Positions 15,711 to 23,890 of a stretch of 33,617 bases of DNA are shown in pieces. This stretch comes from an uncultured Oscillospiraceae bacterium. GTDB taxonomy: Bacteria > Bacillota > Clostridia > Oscillospirales > Oscillospiraceae. Made by a program: the position numbers and the translations under genes. The notes beneath the pieces were generated by a model. That model ran no database searches and had not been told where the DNA came from. It saw nothing but the letters and a program-made list of their open reading frames with translations. How positions within the stretch are numbered: position 1 is the stretch's first letter; each line of letters begins with the position of its first letter. The stretch spans positions 1 through 33,617 of the forward strand of contig CANRFC010000033.1 of NCBI GenBank assembly GCA_947629795.1. Direction: 5' to 3'.

Positions 15711-17531
15711 TTACCAGGCCTTGCCGATGTCGGCACCGAAGCGGTTGGCGATGATGTAGCACACCAGAATGAACAGCAGCACGCACACGGAAATGGCGTC
15801 GGCCATCTGGTTGTAGCCCTCCTGGGAGTAGGTGAAAGCCAGGTAGGACATGGTCTGGGTGTGCTTATCCATCATGATGATGATCAGGTCCAGCTCCTTG
15901 GCGATGCTGATGAAGGTGAGCATGAAGCCGGAGATGAAGCCGTTCTTGGCCAGGGGGAGGACGATCTTACGCAGCTTCTGGAAGAAGCTGGCGCCGTTGA
16001 TCTCGGCGGCCTCCTCCAGCTCCACGGCGATCTGCATCATGTTGGCCTGGCCCGACCGGCTGGCGAAGGGGAAGTGCTTGACCACCGAGGTCAGGACGAT
16101 GAGGGTAAAGGTGCCGTACAGGGCGGGGATCAGGCCGCCCAGGCGGGGACGGTTGAACATGGCCACGTACATGGAGGAGAAGGCCACGCCGGACATCAGG
16201 TAGGGGATGAACACCAGCTGCTCGGTGAGGTTGCCGTACCACTTGCCCCGGCCGCGGGTGGCGATATAGCCCAGGAACTGGCCGCAGATGGCGGTGATGA
16301 TGGAGCCGATGGCGGTGAGACGGATGGTGTTGAACACGGCATTACCGAACTCCTTGTTCCGGAAAATGCCCTCCATAGAGGTGTAGACCTGGGCCTCATC
16401 CAGCGTGCCGATCCAGTTGTAGAGAGTCAGGTTGCTCAGGCCGTAGCCGTTGCCGGTGGTGACCTGGAAGGTCTCCATGATCAGCACGAACATGGGGGCC
16501 ACCATGGCGAAGAACAGGAAGACCACGATAAAGGCCATCAGGGGACCCTTGGCCTTGCCCAGGTGCATCTCGGTGGACCGGCCGCCCTTGCCGCCGATGG
16601 TGGCGTAGGACTTGCGCACGCCCACGATGCGCTGGTTGGCAAAGATGATGAGGGCGGCCAGGGCGATGAGGACCAGGCTCATGGCAAAGCCCACGGCCTG
16701 GGGTCCGCCGTTGATGAAGGTCTTCATCTTGGTGGCCAGGGTGAAATACCCGATACGGGAGCCCAGGTTAGCCGCCACGCCGTATGTACCGATGGACTTG
16801 CTCAGGGTCATGACGACGGCCGAGAGGATGCTGGGCATGACCAGAGGCAGCGTGATGGACTTGAGGATCTGGAGCTGGTTGGCGCCGCAGATGTCGCCCA
16901 TCTCCTCCAGCTCCGAGTTGATGGAGCGAAGAGCCGAGGAGACGTGGATATAGGAGAAAGCGTAATAGTGCAGGGACATACACAGCACGATGGCCACAGG
17001 GCCGTAGGCCAGCCAGTCGGGAATGGGGATGCCCATGCCGGCCAGGAAGCCCAGGGAGCCGGAGGTCTTGTTGCGGAACACGGCCAGCCAGCAAAGGGCT
17101 TTGCACCAGGAGGGGATCATGTAAGGGATGACCACCAGCATGCCGATGAGCTTTTTGCCGGGCAGGTCGGAACGGACCACCAGCCAGGCCAGGATGGAGC
17201 CCAGAGGCACCGAGACCAGCACGGTAAAGAAGCCGCATACCAGGGAGTTCTTCAGCGGGCCCCACAGGGTGGCCCCGGAGAGCTTGCCCACCAGAAGGTA
17301 CTTCCAATAGTACAGGGTAAAGTCGCCCACCTGACCTCCGATCCGCTTAATGTCGTCCCGGGCGGCGGTAAAGGTGGATGCGATCATCTGGAGCAGGGGG
17401 ATCACGATCAAGCAGAACAGAACTACCAGCGTGATAGCCACAATGATGTTGAACGGGTTCTTGACCACGTTCAGGACTTGGTTCTTCAGCCTCGTCTTGT
17501 TGAAGGGCCTGCGCCCTCTCTTCTCTTTCAC
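15711..17531 (-). CDS. Fused two-domain ABC importer permease (FbpB/AfuB type)
   Basis: 606 residues. The GTG at 17531 is preferred because GAAAGGAG precedes it by 7 nt; a longer in-frame extension runs back through the leader toward the promoter. After a basic N-terminus, two copies of the binding-protein-dependent permease fold follow. Their coupling EAA loops read EEMGDICGANQLQILKSITL and EEAAEINGASFFQKLRKIVL. Both halves in one chain are typical of Fe3+ transporters and of AfuABC-type hexose-phosphate importers. With the ATPase and binding protein it makes a full importer. Its nearness to the inositol operon (365 nt) makes a related substrate conceivable but unproven. Confidence 0.9.
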   Translation of the reverse strand: MKEKRGRRPFNKTRLKNQVLNVVKNPFNIIVAITLVVLFCLIVIPLLQMIASTFTAARDDIKRIGGQVGDFTLYYWKYLLVGKLSGATLWGPLKNSLVCGFFTVLVSVPLGSILAWLVVRSDLPGKKLIGMLVVIPYMIPSWCKALCWLAVFRNKTSGSLGFLAGMGIPIPDWLAYGPVAIVLCMSLHYYAFSYIHVSSALRSINSELEEMGDICGANQLQILKSITLPLVMPSILSAVVMTLSKSIGTYGVAANLGSRIGYFTLATKMKTFINGGPQAVGFAMSLVLIALAALIIFANQRIVGVRKSYATIGGKGGRSTEMHLGKAKGPLMAFIVVFLFFAMVAPMFVLIMETFQVTTGNGYGLSNLTLYNWIGTLDEAQVYTSMEGIFRNKEFGNAVFNTIRLTAIGSIITAICGQFLGYIATRGRGKWYGNLTEQLVFIPYLMSGVAFSSMYVAMFNRPRLGGLIPALYGTFTLIVLTSVVKHFPFASRSGQANMMQIAVELEEAAEINGASFFQKLRKIVLPLAKNGFISGFMLTFISIAKELDLIIIMMDKHTQTMSYLAFTYSQEGYNQMADAISVCVLLFILVCYIIANRFGADIGKAW

Positions 17532-17660
17532 AACATTACTCCTTTCTAAGGTTTCCTGTCCCCTTCTCCACTCCGGCCGCCATGGCGTGGCCGGAACCTC
17601 CCAGGGTGTGTCCGTTCTTCTTCCGAACACGTTTCCGCTCATCAATTTTTTACTGTTCAC

Positions 17661-17689
17661 ATTATACCAAGGCCCCACATTTTCGTCAA
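17661..17689 (-). promoter_or_regulatory. Sigma-A promoter of the ABC importer operon
   Basis: Minus-strand TTGACG (17689-17684), 17-nt spacer, perfect TATAAT (17666-17661). The leader to the GTG is about 120 nt and contains a GC-rich hairpin CCGGCC / GGCCGG near 17573-17594 without a T-run. The intergenic stretch 17532-17895 holds this promoter, the dyad next to it and the terminator of the iol operon; no gene is seen. Confidence 0.85.
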
Positions 17690-17701
17690 TGACTTTGGTC
17701 A
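17690..17701. promoter_or_regulatory. Possible operator dyad beside the ABC promoter
   Basis: TGAC-TTTG-GTCA, a 4+4+4 perfect dyad that abuts the -35 box. A bound repressor or activator here could control the importer. The dyad is short, so chance is possible. Confidence 0.35.
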
Positions 17702-17845
17702 TTTATGAATTTTTTTCGGCGGTTTTGCCTATTTCAGAAGTCCATTTCTTGTGAAAATGCACAAACATCTTCTTAGTGTCCGGGAATTTTCGAACGTTTT
17801 TCCCCTCCTCAGCGGATTTTATGCAAATGTTTCCGTAACAGTCAA

Positions 17846-17881
17846 AAAAGAGGTGCGGACCCGCGGGTCCACACCTCTTTT
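17846..17881. terminator. Terminator of the nine-gene inositol operon
   Basis: AAAAGAGGTG...CACCTCTTTT with an inner palindrome GGACCCGCGGGTCC and one mismatch. T-runs on both sides make it bidirectional. It lies 14 nt after the iolG stop. Confidence 0.88.
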
Positions 17882-17895
17882 CGACCGCTTTCCTC

Positions 17896-18933
17896 TTATT
17901 TGTACAGCTCAGGCTTCTCCATGGTCTCCACCTTGCGGAACTGGGAGGTCCCCCGGGAGGCGTTCATGGCGTCACCGGCCACGCAGGCCACATAGCCGTC
18001 CCAGGCGGAGGGCCCGGTGAGCTTGCCGGCGAGCACCGACTGGACCCAGGCACACAGCTCGATGTCGTAGGCCTCGATGAAGCGCTCCTTCCAGTCGGTC
18101 ATGATGGGCATGCTCTCGGCGGGGTTCAGGCTGTCCCAGCCGGCGGGGCGGGAGCGGCGGACCACGGCGTAGGGGTCGGGCAGCTTCACCGTGCCGTTCT
18201 CACAGACCACCTCGCACTGGATATCGTAGCCGTAGCCGTCGGCCACCTGGACCTCCACGTCGATGAAGCAGCCCTTCTTGGTCCGCATGAGCATGACCTG
18301 GGGGTTGTCGTAACCCTTGGTGGAGTTGGCGCTCTGGCGGACCTTCACGCACTGGACGTCCTCATACTCGTCCCCCAGCAGCCAGCGGCAGATGTCCAGC
18401 TCGTGGATGGCCACGTTGGTCACGCCGTTCTCGGTCTTGAAGCCCGGGCCCTGGCTGACGTTGCGGTGGCAGGCCTTGATGACCAGAGGCGCGCCGATCT
18501 CCCCGGAGTCGATGATCCGCTTCATCTCGGCGTAACCCCGGTCATAGCGGCGCATGAAGCCCACCTGGACCAGCCGCTTGCCGATCTCCAGCTCCTTGTT
18601 GATGATCTCCTCGCAGTCCTTGCCGTTGAGAGAGAGGGGCTTTTCACAGAAGCACCACTTCTTCTCGGCCAGGGTCTTCATCACGTAGTCGTGATGGGTG
18701 GGGTCGATGGAGGTGATGACCACAGCCTCCACCTCGGGGTCCTTGATCATGCCGTCGCAATCGCTTCCGAAGGAGCGGATGCCGTACTTGGCGGCGGTCT
18801 CATCCGCGGCGGCGGGGACGTAGTCGGACACGGCCACCACCGTGGCGCCGGGGACGGTGTCCATGATGCGGCGGCAGTGGTCCTTGCCAATGGCGCCGCA
18901 GCCGATAATGCCGATTTTCAAAACCTTATCCAT
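17896..18933 (-). CDS. iolG: Inositol 2-dehydrogenase (Gfo/Idh/MocA family)
   Basis: 345 residues. It would oxidise myo-inositol to scyllo-inosose (2-keto-myo-inositol) with NAD+. Residues 8-19 are the Rossmann loop GIIGCGAIGKDH; EKP (97-99) carries the conserved Lys98. In NVAIHELDICRWL the His177 is kept, but the position four residues earlier, usually Asp in characterised IolG as I recall, is Asn173; this could shift substrate preference among inositol isomers. The neighbours iolD, iolB and iolE fix the pathway. AGGAAGGG precedes the ATG, 16 nt after iolD. It is the last gene of the operon, unlike operons led by iolG. Confidence 0.85.
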   Translation of the reverse strand: MDKVLKIGIIGCGAIGKDHCRRIMDTVPGATVVAVSDYVPAAADETAAKYGIRSFGSDCDGMIKDPEVEAVVITSIDPTHHDYVMKTLAEKKWCFCEKPLSLNGKDCEEIINKELEIGKRLVQVGFMRRYDRGYAEMKRIIDSGEIGAPLVIKACHRNVSQGPGFKTENGVTNVAIHELDICRWLLGDEYEDVQCVKVRQSANSTKGYDNPQVMLMRTKKGCFIDVEVQVADGYGYDIQCEVVCENGTVKLPDPYAVVRRSRPAGWDSLNPAESMPIMTDWKERFIEAYDIELCAWVQSVLAGKLTGPSAWDGYVACVAGDAMNASRGTSQFRKVETMEKPELYK

Positions 18934-18949
18934 GGAAAATCCCTTCCTT

Positions 18950-20881
18950 TTAATATTTTCTGGCGTCCTTCACGTGGGCCAGATGGTCCTGGTAGGCGGC
19001 AACGTTTTCAGGCCGCTCCGAGACCTCAGTGTCCCCCACCCGCCACCAGGAGCCGTAGCCGTCGGTCATGGTCTTGGGCAGGACCTTGATGTCGAAGAGC
19101 ACCGGGCGGTCCTTGATGGTCTTGGCCTCAGCCAGGGCGGCCTTGAGCTCGGCCAGGGTGCGGACGGAGTAGCTCTTGCAGCCGTAGGCCTCAGCCACCT
19201 TGGCGTAGTCGATGTCCAGGAACTTGCCGGAGAGCTTGCCGTCGGCGCCCCGCTCGCGCAGCTCTGTGCACAGGGTCAGGTTGCCGTGGCCCACCTGGAG
19301 GTTGTTGATGCAGCCGAAGCTGGCGTTATCAAAGACGCAGATGTTGACCTTCTTCCCCTCCTGGACGGCGGTGATGAGCTCGCCGTGGAGCATGTTGAAG
19401 CTGCCGTCGCCGCAGAAGGCGTAGACCTCGTGCCCGTCGCCGATGGCCAGCTTGACCCCCAGGGCGCCGGCCACCTCGTAGCCCATGGTGGAGTAGCCGT
19501 ACTCCATGTTGTAGGTGTCGATGCCGGTGGGGCGGAACATCCGCTGCATGTCGCCGGGAAGGCTCCCCGCCGCGCCGATAGCCACATCGCCGAGCTCCAT
19601 CAGGGCGTTGATGGCCCCCAGGGCGGTGGTCTGGCAGAGCTGGGCGTCCAGATCGTGGGCGAACTTCCTGGCCGAGGCGAAGTTGGCGTCGTTGATGATG
19701 GGCCGCCACTCCTCGGTGTCCTCGAACTCCACCCCGTCCAGGCGGATCAGCTCCTCCGCCCACTTCCGGCGGGCGGCCTCCACCTCACCCTGATAGGGGG
19801 CCTTGTACCCCTCCACCAGCCTGAGCAGCCGGGGCAGGGCGTCCTTGGCGTCGGCCACCACGGGAATGGCGTCCATTTTCAGGGCCTGGAATTCCGAGAC
19901 GTTGATGTTGATGAACTTACAGGTGTCCTTGAAGAGCCACTTGGAGGAGGTGGTGAAGTCGGTATACCGGGTGCCCACGCCGATGACCAGGTCGGCCTCC
20001 ACGGCGATCTCATTGGCGGCGGAGCAGCCGGTGACTCCCAGGCCGCCCAGGTTCAGGGGATGGGTCCACTCCACGGCGGACTTGCCCGCCTGGGTCTCTC
20101 CAAAGGGGATGCCGGTCTTCTCAGCGAACTCCCTGAACTCCTTATGGGCCTCGGAGTAGCGCACGCCGCCGCCACACACCAGCATGGGCTTCTTCGCCGC
20201 CTTGATGGCCGCGGCGGCCCGGGCCAGGGCGGCCTGGGTGGCAGGGCGGCGCTCCAGCCGCCACACCCGCTTGGCCAGGAAGCTCTCGGGGTAGTCATAG
20301 GCCTCCCCCTCCACGTCCTGGGGCATGGCCAGGCACACCGCGCCGGTGTTGGCCGGGTCGGTGAGGGTGCGGAAGGCGTTGATACAGGCGCTCATGAGCT
20401 GCTCGGGCCGGACGATGCGGTCCCAGTAGCGGCACACCGCCTTGAAGGCATCGTTGGTGGTGGTGGCCATGGAGTTGATGTGCTCCACCTGCTGGAGCAC
20501 CGGGTCGGGCTGGCGGCAGGCGTAGGTGTCGCCGGGGAGCACCAGCAGGGGGATATTATTGGCGGTGGCGGTGCCGCAGGCGGTGACCATGTTGGCCGCG
20601 CCGGGGCCGATGGAGGAGGTCACGGCAAAGATCTGCTTGCGCTTCATCTGCTTGGCGAAGGCCACGGCGGCCTGGGCCATGCCCTGCTCGTTCTTGCCCT
20701 GGTAGATCTCCAGGCGCTTGCCCTCCTGGGTCAGGGCCTGGCCCAGCCCCACCACGTTGCCGTGGCCGGGGATGATGAACACGCCCCGGACAAAGGGGGT
20801 CTCCACCCCGTCCACGTCGAGGTACTGATTCTCCAGGAAGCGGACCAGGGCCTGGGCCATGGTCAGTCGGACGGTTTTCAT
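18950..20881 (-). CDS. iolD: 3D-(3,5/4)-trihydroxycyclohexane-1,2-dione acylhydrolase
   Basis: 643 residues, full IolD length. This thiamine-diphosphate enzyme opens the ring of trihydroxycyclohexanedione to 5-deoxy-D-glucuronate. It has the acetolactate-synthase-like fold: an N-terminal PYR domain with VFIIPGHGNVVGLGQAL and TSSIGPGAANMVT, a central domain, and a PP domain with the TPP/Mg motif GDGSFNMLHGEL at 491 followed by VFDNASFGCINN. The ATG at 20881 shares its A with the iolB stop (TGATG) and has GGGGAGGAG upstream, so translation is probably coupled. Very similar in order and length to known IolD proteins. Confidence 0.96.
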   Translation of the reverse strand: MKTVRLTMAQALVRFLENQYLDVDGVETPFVRGVFIIPGHGNVVGLGQALTQEGKRLEIYQGKNEQGMAQAAVAFAKQMKRKQIFAVTSSIGPGAANMVTACGTATANNIPLLVLPGDTYACRQPDPVLQQVEHINSMATTTNDAFKAVCRYWDRIVRPEQLMSACINAFRTLTDPANTGAVCLAMPQDVEGEAYDYPESFLAKRVWRLERRPATQAALARAAAAIKAAKKPMLVCGGGVRYSEAHKEFREFAEKTGIPFGETQAGKSAVEWTHPLNLGGLGVTGCSAANEIAVEADLVIGVGTRYTDFTTSSKWLFKDTCKFININVSEFQALKMDAIPVVADAKDALPRLLRLVEGYKAPYQGEVEAARRKWAEELIRLDGVEFEDTEEWRPIINDANFASARKFAHDLDAQLCQTTALGAINALMELGDVAIGAAGSLPGDMQRMFRPTGIDTYNMEYGYSTMGYEVAGALGVKLAIGDGHEVYAFCGDGSFNMLHGELITAVQEGKKVNICVFDNASFGCINNLQVGHGNLTLCTELRERGADGKLSGKFLDIDYAKVAEAYGCKSYSVRTLAELKAALAEAKTIKDRPVLFDIKVLPKTMTDGYGSWWRVGDTEVSERPENVAAYQDHLAHVKDARKY

Positions 20882-21690
20882 CAGCTCTCCTCCCCCTTGA
20901 AAATATGGTCGTTGGCGTCGGCCTTCCAGAGCCACTCGTGCTCAGGGTCGTCGATGCGGGTCTTCTCCCAGGGGTCTCCCTCCAGGTGCCGGATGCCCCA
21001 GGCGTAGCACATAGCGTACCCAGGGGCGGCGGTCTGGGAGTGGAAGCCGCGGTTGATGACGGCCAGGCCGTTGTGCCCGGTCTGATAGATCTCCCCGTTG
21101 GCGAACCCGGCGCCAAAGCCCTGGGGATGGTCAAAGCGGTAGAAGTACACCTCGGGCTGGGGATGGTGATGGGGCGGATAGGAGGACCACTTCCCCGGGA
21201 AGTTCAGCACCTCCCCCAACACCATGTTGGAGAAGGGGGCGTTCTCGTAGTCGAAGAAGGTCTTGATCTCCCGGCGCATGCAGCCCATGAGCTCGCCCTG
21301 GGCCCCGGCGTGCTGGACCTGGACGGTCTCGGGGGTGTACATCACCGCCTCATAGGGATTTTCGTTGACGGTCTTCTGGATGTAGAGCTCGCTGTGGCTG
21401 TGGGCGGTGAGGACGATTTTGGTCCCCTTCCCCGCCAGCAGGCAGTAAGCCTCATAGCGGAAGCAGTCGGGGCGGCTGGCCTCCACGGTCTTGTCGTCCC
21501 ACTGGTAGGTGACGGAGCCGGCGAAAAGGAGCACGGCGGTCTCCTTTTCCTTCTCCTCGATGGTGAAGGTGTCTCCCTCCTCCATCACCAGCAGTCCCAC
21601 GTCCATCTGGGTGCCCATGTCGTCCACCGAAGCGTCGATATAGGCGTTGTAGCCCCGTTTGAGCTCCTCGTTCTTGTTAAAATAGCTCAT
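20881..21690 (-). CDS. iolB: 5-deoxy-glucuronate isomerase
   Basis: 269 residues. It converts 5-deoxy-D-glucuronate to 2-deoxy-5-keto-D-gluconate (DKG). It is a double-cupin protein; the metal site is seen in PPHHHPQPEVYFYRF (H174-H176, E180) with a further His in RGFHSQTAAPGY. Length and motifs match IolB throughout. It starts 9 nt after iolE and overlaps iolD by one base. DKG is the last product that the clearly recognisable iol genes of this operon can make. Confidence 0.96.
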   Translation of the reverse strand: MSYFNKNEELKRGYNAYIDASVDDMGTQMDVGLLVMEEGDTFTIEEKEKETAVLLFAGSVTYQWDDKTVEASRPDCFRYEAYCLLAGKGTKIVLTAHSHSELYIQKTVNENPYEAVMYTPETVQVQHAGAQGELMGCMRREIKTFFDYENAPFSNMVLGEVLNFPGKWSSYPPHHHPQPEVYFYRFDHPQGFGAGFANGEIYQTGHNGLAVINRGFHSQTAAPGYAMCYAWGIRHLEGDPWEKTRIDDPEHEWLWKADANDHIFKGEES

Positions 21691-21699
21691 GTCCTCACC

Positions 21700-22602
21700 T
21701 CACAGCCCGGTGTGCTCCCGGATGTACTTCCGGGCCTTCTGGGCGTACTCCAGGGGGTCGGCCTTGGCGGGGTCCTGCTCGGCCTCCACCAGCAGCCAGC
21801 CCTCATAGCCGGCCTGGGACAGGACCTCAAACACGGGGTCGAAGTCCACGTCCCCGTCGCCGGGGACGGTGAAGGCCCCGTTGCGCACCGCCTGGAGGAA
21901 AGACCAGTTGTTCTTCCGGGCCTCCTCCACCACAGGAAGGCGCATATCCTTGAGGTGGACATGGCCGATGCGGTCCACGTACTTCTTCAGCATGGCCAGG
22001 GGGTCCTCCCCGGCAAAGGTGAAATGGCCGGTGTCATAGCACAGGAAGACATACCGGGGATCGGTGCTGGCCATCATCCGGTCGGTCTCGTCGGCGGTCT
22101 GGACCACGGTACCCATGTGGTGGTGGAAGCAGAGCTTGAAGCCCCGGTCGGCGGCCACCTTGCCCAGCTTGTTCAGCCCGTCGCAGAAGCGGTCCCACTC
22201 GCCGTCGTCCATCACGTGCTTGTGGCCCCCGGTGAGGATGGGGGTATCCACCTGGCCCTGGATGCTGTAACTCTGCTCGCTGACGTTGATGCGGTCGGCC
22301 CCCACGGCGTGGAGGAACTCCAGTTCCCTGATAAAGTCGGCCTCCACCTGCTCGTAGGGCTGGGTGAGCAGGAAGGAGGAGAACCACCGGCTGGCGATGC
22401 GCATCCCCCGCAGGTCCAGCTGAGCCTTGAGCTCAGCGGGGTCGGAGGGGTACTTGTTGCCGATCTCACAGCCGGTAAAGCCGGCCAGGGCCATCTCGCT
22501 GACGGTCTGCTTGAAGGTGTTCTCAGCTCCCAGTTCGGGCATATCGTCGTTGCACCAGCCGATGGGAGCGATGCCCAGTTTCACTTTGTTGGGATCAAAC
22601 AT
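21700..22602 (-). CDS. iolE: Myo-inosose-2 dehydratase
   Basis: 300 residues. It removes water from scyllo-inosose to give 3D-(3,5/4)-trihydroxycyclohexane-1,2-dione. It is a TIM-barrel of the xylose-isomerase-like class with metal/active-site segments IAPIGWCNDDMPELG (11-25), CFHHHMGTVVQT (159-169), CYDTGHF (188-194) and HVHLKDMR (214-221). The ATG at 22602 is the family start; a longer frame runs upstream into the larA 3' end. An AAAGGAG site lies upstream. Gap of 34 nt after the LarA-like gene is the widest in the operon but has no terminator. Confidence 0.94.
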   Translation of the reverse strand: MFDPNKVKLGIAPIGWCNDDMPELGAENTFKQTVSEMALAGFTGCEIGNKYPSDPAELKAQLDLRGMRIASRWFSSFLLTQPYEQVEADFIRELEFLHAVGADRINVSEQSYSIQGQVDTPILTGGHKHVMDDGEWDRFCDGLNKLGKVAADRGFKLCFHHHMGTVVQTADETDRMMASTDPRYVFLCYDTGHFTFAGEDPLAMLKKYVDRIGHVHLKDMRLPVVEEARKNNWSFLQAVRNGAFTVPGDGDVDFDPVFEVLSQAGYEGWLLVEAEQDPAKADPLEYAQKARKYIREHTGL

Positions 22603-22636
22603 GAAAGAAACAACTCCTTTTTTATCCGTATCTCGC

Positions 22637-23887
22637 TCAGCCCGCGATCCAGGGCAGCGTGGAGCCGCCGTAGGGCATGGAGAGCACCGAGGCGTCCGCC
22701 CCCAGCTCCTCAAAGGCCCTGTCCAGGGCGGTCTGGGCGTCAGGCATGGGCTTGAGGAAGATGGAGCGGACAAAGTCGGGCTCCATCTCCGAGACCAGCC
22801 ACACCTGGGCCTTCTCCAGGGTCATGGCGATGGCGGCTGCCTTGTGGCCCCCCAGCTGGAAGTCCCGGCCGATACGCTCGATCATGGCCTGGGGGGACTC
22901 CGACTGGGTCATCCACTCCTCGAAGACCCGCTCCCCCATCCCCTCCTTGCAGGAGCCGATGAGGATGATGATGCCCCCCTGGCGCACGGCGTGGCGGGCG
23001 TTGTCCAGGGCCTTCTGGGTCTGGTAGAGGTTCATGTCCTTGGGGGCGCCCCCCTGGCTGACCAGCACGATGTCCGCCGGGTGGGGCAGTTCCTTGCGGT
23101 AGAGGGTGTCCAGGAAGGCGCAGCCCGCCCGGTGGGCCTTCACCGCGTCTCCCGCCACCGCCCGGAGGATCTCCTTGTGCTCGCTGAGGACCACATTGAC
23201 GATGAAGTCGATGCCGCAGATGGCCCCGGCCTCCTCGATGTCCATGCGCACGGGATTGTCCTCCAGATCGCCCGCCCGGGCCTCGGGACGGACCATCATG
23301 GAGTGGTTGGACTGGATGGCGTCCCGGGTAGAGACCCCGGGCATGATGGCCTTGGCCCCGCCGGAGTAGCCGGCGAAGTAGTGGTACTCGATGTTGCCCA
23401 GGCAGATGCGGCGGTCGGCCTCGGCCACCACCCGCACGATGTCCACCGGGGTGCCCTTCTTTGTGGTGCCCATGTGGACGCAGTCGGCGGTGTCGCCGTC
23501 CACGCAGGCGATCTCAGCAAAGGCCCGCTCCCCCGCCAGCTTCCGGCGCTCCTCGTCGGTGTGCTTGCGGTGAGAGCCCAGGGCGAAGACCAGGGTGATA
23601 TCCTCCGGGGCGCACCCGGCGGCGTAGAGCTCGTCCAGAAGGGCGGGCATCACCTTGTAGGTGGGCATGGGCCGGGTGATGTCGCTGGTGACGATGGCGA
23701 TCTTCTCCCCCGGCTTTACGATCTCCCTCAGACGGGGGGAGCCGATGGGCTCGGCCAGGGCCCGGCGGACCTCGGCCTCGCCGGTGAGCCCGACTTTCAC
23801 CTCATTGGCGTGGAGCTCCCCCATCAGGTTCTTCTCCGGGACCTCCACCTCTTGGGTAGAGGTCCCGAAACCAAAGCACAGCTTCAT
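22637..23887 (-). CDS. LarA-type nickel-pincer racemase/epimerase, possible malate racemase
   Basis: 416 residues. It has the full set of LarA catalytic landmarks: SDITRP (68-73), His106 in ALGSHRKHT, His169 in EYHYFAGYSGGAK, Lys179 that would hold the nickel-pincer nucleotide, and His195 in SNHSMM. These line up with H108, H174, K184 and H200 of Lactobacillus lactate racemase. LarA homologues racemise or epimerise 2-hydroxy acids; lactate and malate racemases are among those known. The cofactor-making larB, larC and larE genes are not in the window. The gene sits 3 nt after the transketolase subunit and before iolE, so its substrate should be a hydroxy acid formed by this operon; D-malate is proposed. 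Substrate is inference. Confidence 0.85.
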   Translation of the reverse strand: MKLCFGFGTSTQEVEVPEKNLMGELHANEVKVGLTGEAEVRRALAEPIGSPRLREIVKPGEKIAIVTSDITRPMPTYKVMPALLDELYAAGCAPEDITLVFALGSHRKHTDEERRKLAGERAFAEIACVDGDTADCVHMGTTKKGTPVDIVRVVAEADRRICLGNIEYHYFAGYSGGAKAIMPGVSTRDAIQSNHSMMVRPEARAGDLEDNPVRMDIEEAGAICGIDFIVNVVLSEHKEILRAVAGDAVKAHRAGCAFLDTLYRKELPHPADIVLVSQGGAPKDMNLYQTQKALDNARHAVRQGGIIILIGSCKEGMGERVFEEWMTQSESPQAMIERIGRDFQLGGHKAAAIAMTLEKAQVWLVSEMEPDFVRSIFLKPMPDAQTALDRAFEELGADASVLSMPYGGSTLPWIAG

Positions 23888-23890
23888 GGC

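Noticed and set aside
15654-17549. 631-residue plus-strand frame opposite the permease
   Set aside because: Composition typical of an antisense shadow; the minus strand encodes a clear ABC permease.
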